From: Auxenochlorella pyrenoidosa
Lineage: Eukaryota; Chlorophyta; Trebouxiophyceae; Chlorellales; Chlorellaceae
NCBI GenBank assembly: GCA_001430745.1
Contig: KQ482053.1
Location: 791,958-810,410, forward strand
Direction: 5' to 3'
Length of the DNA: 18,453 nucleotides
Shown: piece by piece, positions 17,787 to 18,453 of the stretch
Layout of the letters: every line of letters starts with the position of its first letter
Position numbering within the stretch: the stretch's first letter is position 1
Position numbers and translations under genes: made by a program
The notes under the pieces: generated by a model
Database searches by the model: none
Told to the model about the DNA's origin: nothing
The model's input: only the letters and a program-made list of their open reading frames with translations

Positions 17787-18453
17787 TCGGACGAGAGACA
17801 GCACTTACAAACGCCAAGGGTGCGTGAGAGGACATCTCCTTCCTTGTGCCACCGCCCCGCCGCCGCCGCCAGGCTAGCGGCAGCATGCTGGGAGGCAGCA
17901 GCGAGCATACTAGCCAGGTTGGGGTCGGCTTTCACATTGCAGCGTACCAACGCTAGCGCCGCAGGCAGCTGGCAGGGGTGGCACCCTGGTCCTTGCTCTC
18001 CCTCTCCCTTATCCTTCTCTTGCCTGCTACACACCCGGCACTGGGCAATCCAATCAGCAAGCCCTGGCCGTTGGCAGCACCTCTTGAGCGCCAGGTGCAG
18101 GTAAAAAGCAAGTTCATGCATGAGAACGTGCACAGTGTGAATGCATCCGCATTTCTTCAGCTTTTGCCAATGAATCAACAGTGGATGCCTAATTCCCGTG
18201 CTCCTCCATGTTCCTTCGTTGTGAAACATCAATAACCTATGTGTTGCTGTGTCCTTCGGTGTGCTCTGAACGACCATGCTCTTGGCTTCTGCCCCGCTGC
18301 CACGCGACCCATATCAGATGTGTGATGTTTTGAGGCAGTGTTTCATTTCTATTGCTCAGGGTGCAGAGATTGCAAGTGGTGCCGAAGTCCCCAGCATTGT
18401 ACACCCTACCAGCCCACCCCCTCCCCCTTCCAGGGAGAGGAGCATGCCATTGG
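17787..18453. other. Region upstream of CWC2 without a supported gene
   Basis: About 670 bases that should contain the CWC2 promoter and leader, and possibly the untranslated end of a neighbour beyond the window. From about 18100 the sequence becomes richer in A and T. Long open frames exist on both strands, but none has recognisable motifs, and the signal-peptide-like one on + at 17978 lacks an ATG. I see no TATA box. Confidence 0.5.

Noticed and set aside
17978..18235. Signal-peptide-like small protein on the + strand
   Set aside because: The leading leucine-rich stretch looks like a secretion signal, but the frame begins at GTG with no ATG before the hydrophobic part, and the rest has no support.
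17447..18277. 276-codon open frame on the minus strand overlapping the start of CWC2
   Set aside because: It runs through the CWC2 first exon and intron in a different frame, has no motif, and does not join to the CWC2 frame.

Overview
The window looks like nuclear DNA of a green alga, probably a Chlorella-like trebouxiophyte (this is inference). It is very GC-rich and has dense short introns, mostly GTGxGx donors and TGCAG acceptors. It also carries a piece of green-lineage plastid DNA inside one intron. Almost all open frames on the + strand are antisense shadows. All four genes I can support lie on the minus strand, head to tail, and I rebuilt each exon by exon from splice sites, phase and family similarity.

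Layout by coordinate. (1) 1-2744: the first seven exons (298 residues) of receptor-like kinase A, which runs off the left edge. (2) 2745-3826: spacer. (3) 3827-10751: receptor-like kinase B, a complete 18-exon, 643-residue tandem paralogue of A. Both have a signal peptide, a small Asn-glycosylation-rich ectodomain I cannot assign, one membrane helix, and a kinase domain. Intron 4 of B holds a frameshifted, nearly full-length copy of chloroplast psbZ with its 3' hairpin, a nuclear insert of plastid DNA. (4) 10752-11223: spacer with a TATA-like box for B. (5) 11224-14262: a seven-exon gene whose N-terminal half matches NELF-A, the HDAg-domain subunit of the negative elongation factor that pauses RNA polymerase II. 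It has one unresolved frame break. (6) 14263-14712: spacer. (7) 14713-17786: a nine-exon gene for the spliceosome factor Cwc2 (CCCH Torus plus RRM), of the fungal-like subtype. (8) 17787-18453: no supported gene.

The kinases are candidate cell-surface sensors. The NELF-A-like and Cwc2 genes are nuclear RNA-metabolism genes. I see no operon-like logic joining the two pairs. The most notable points are the psbZ insert, the NELF-A homologue in a green alga, three introns in kinase B that start with the same GC donor (CAG|GCAAGC), and the near-identical glycine-loop exon shared by two otherwise diverged kinases.
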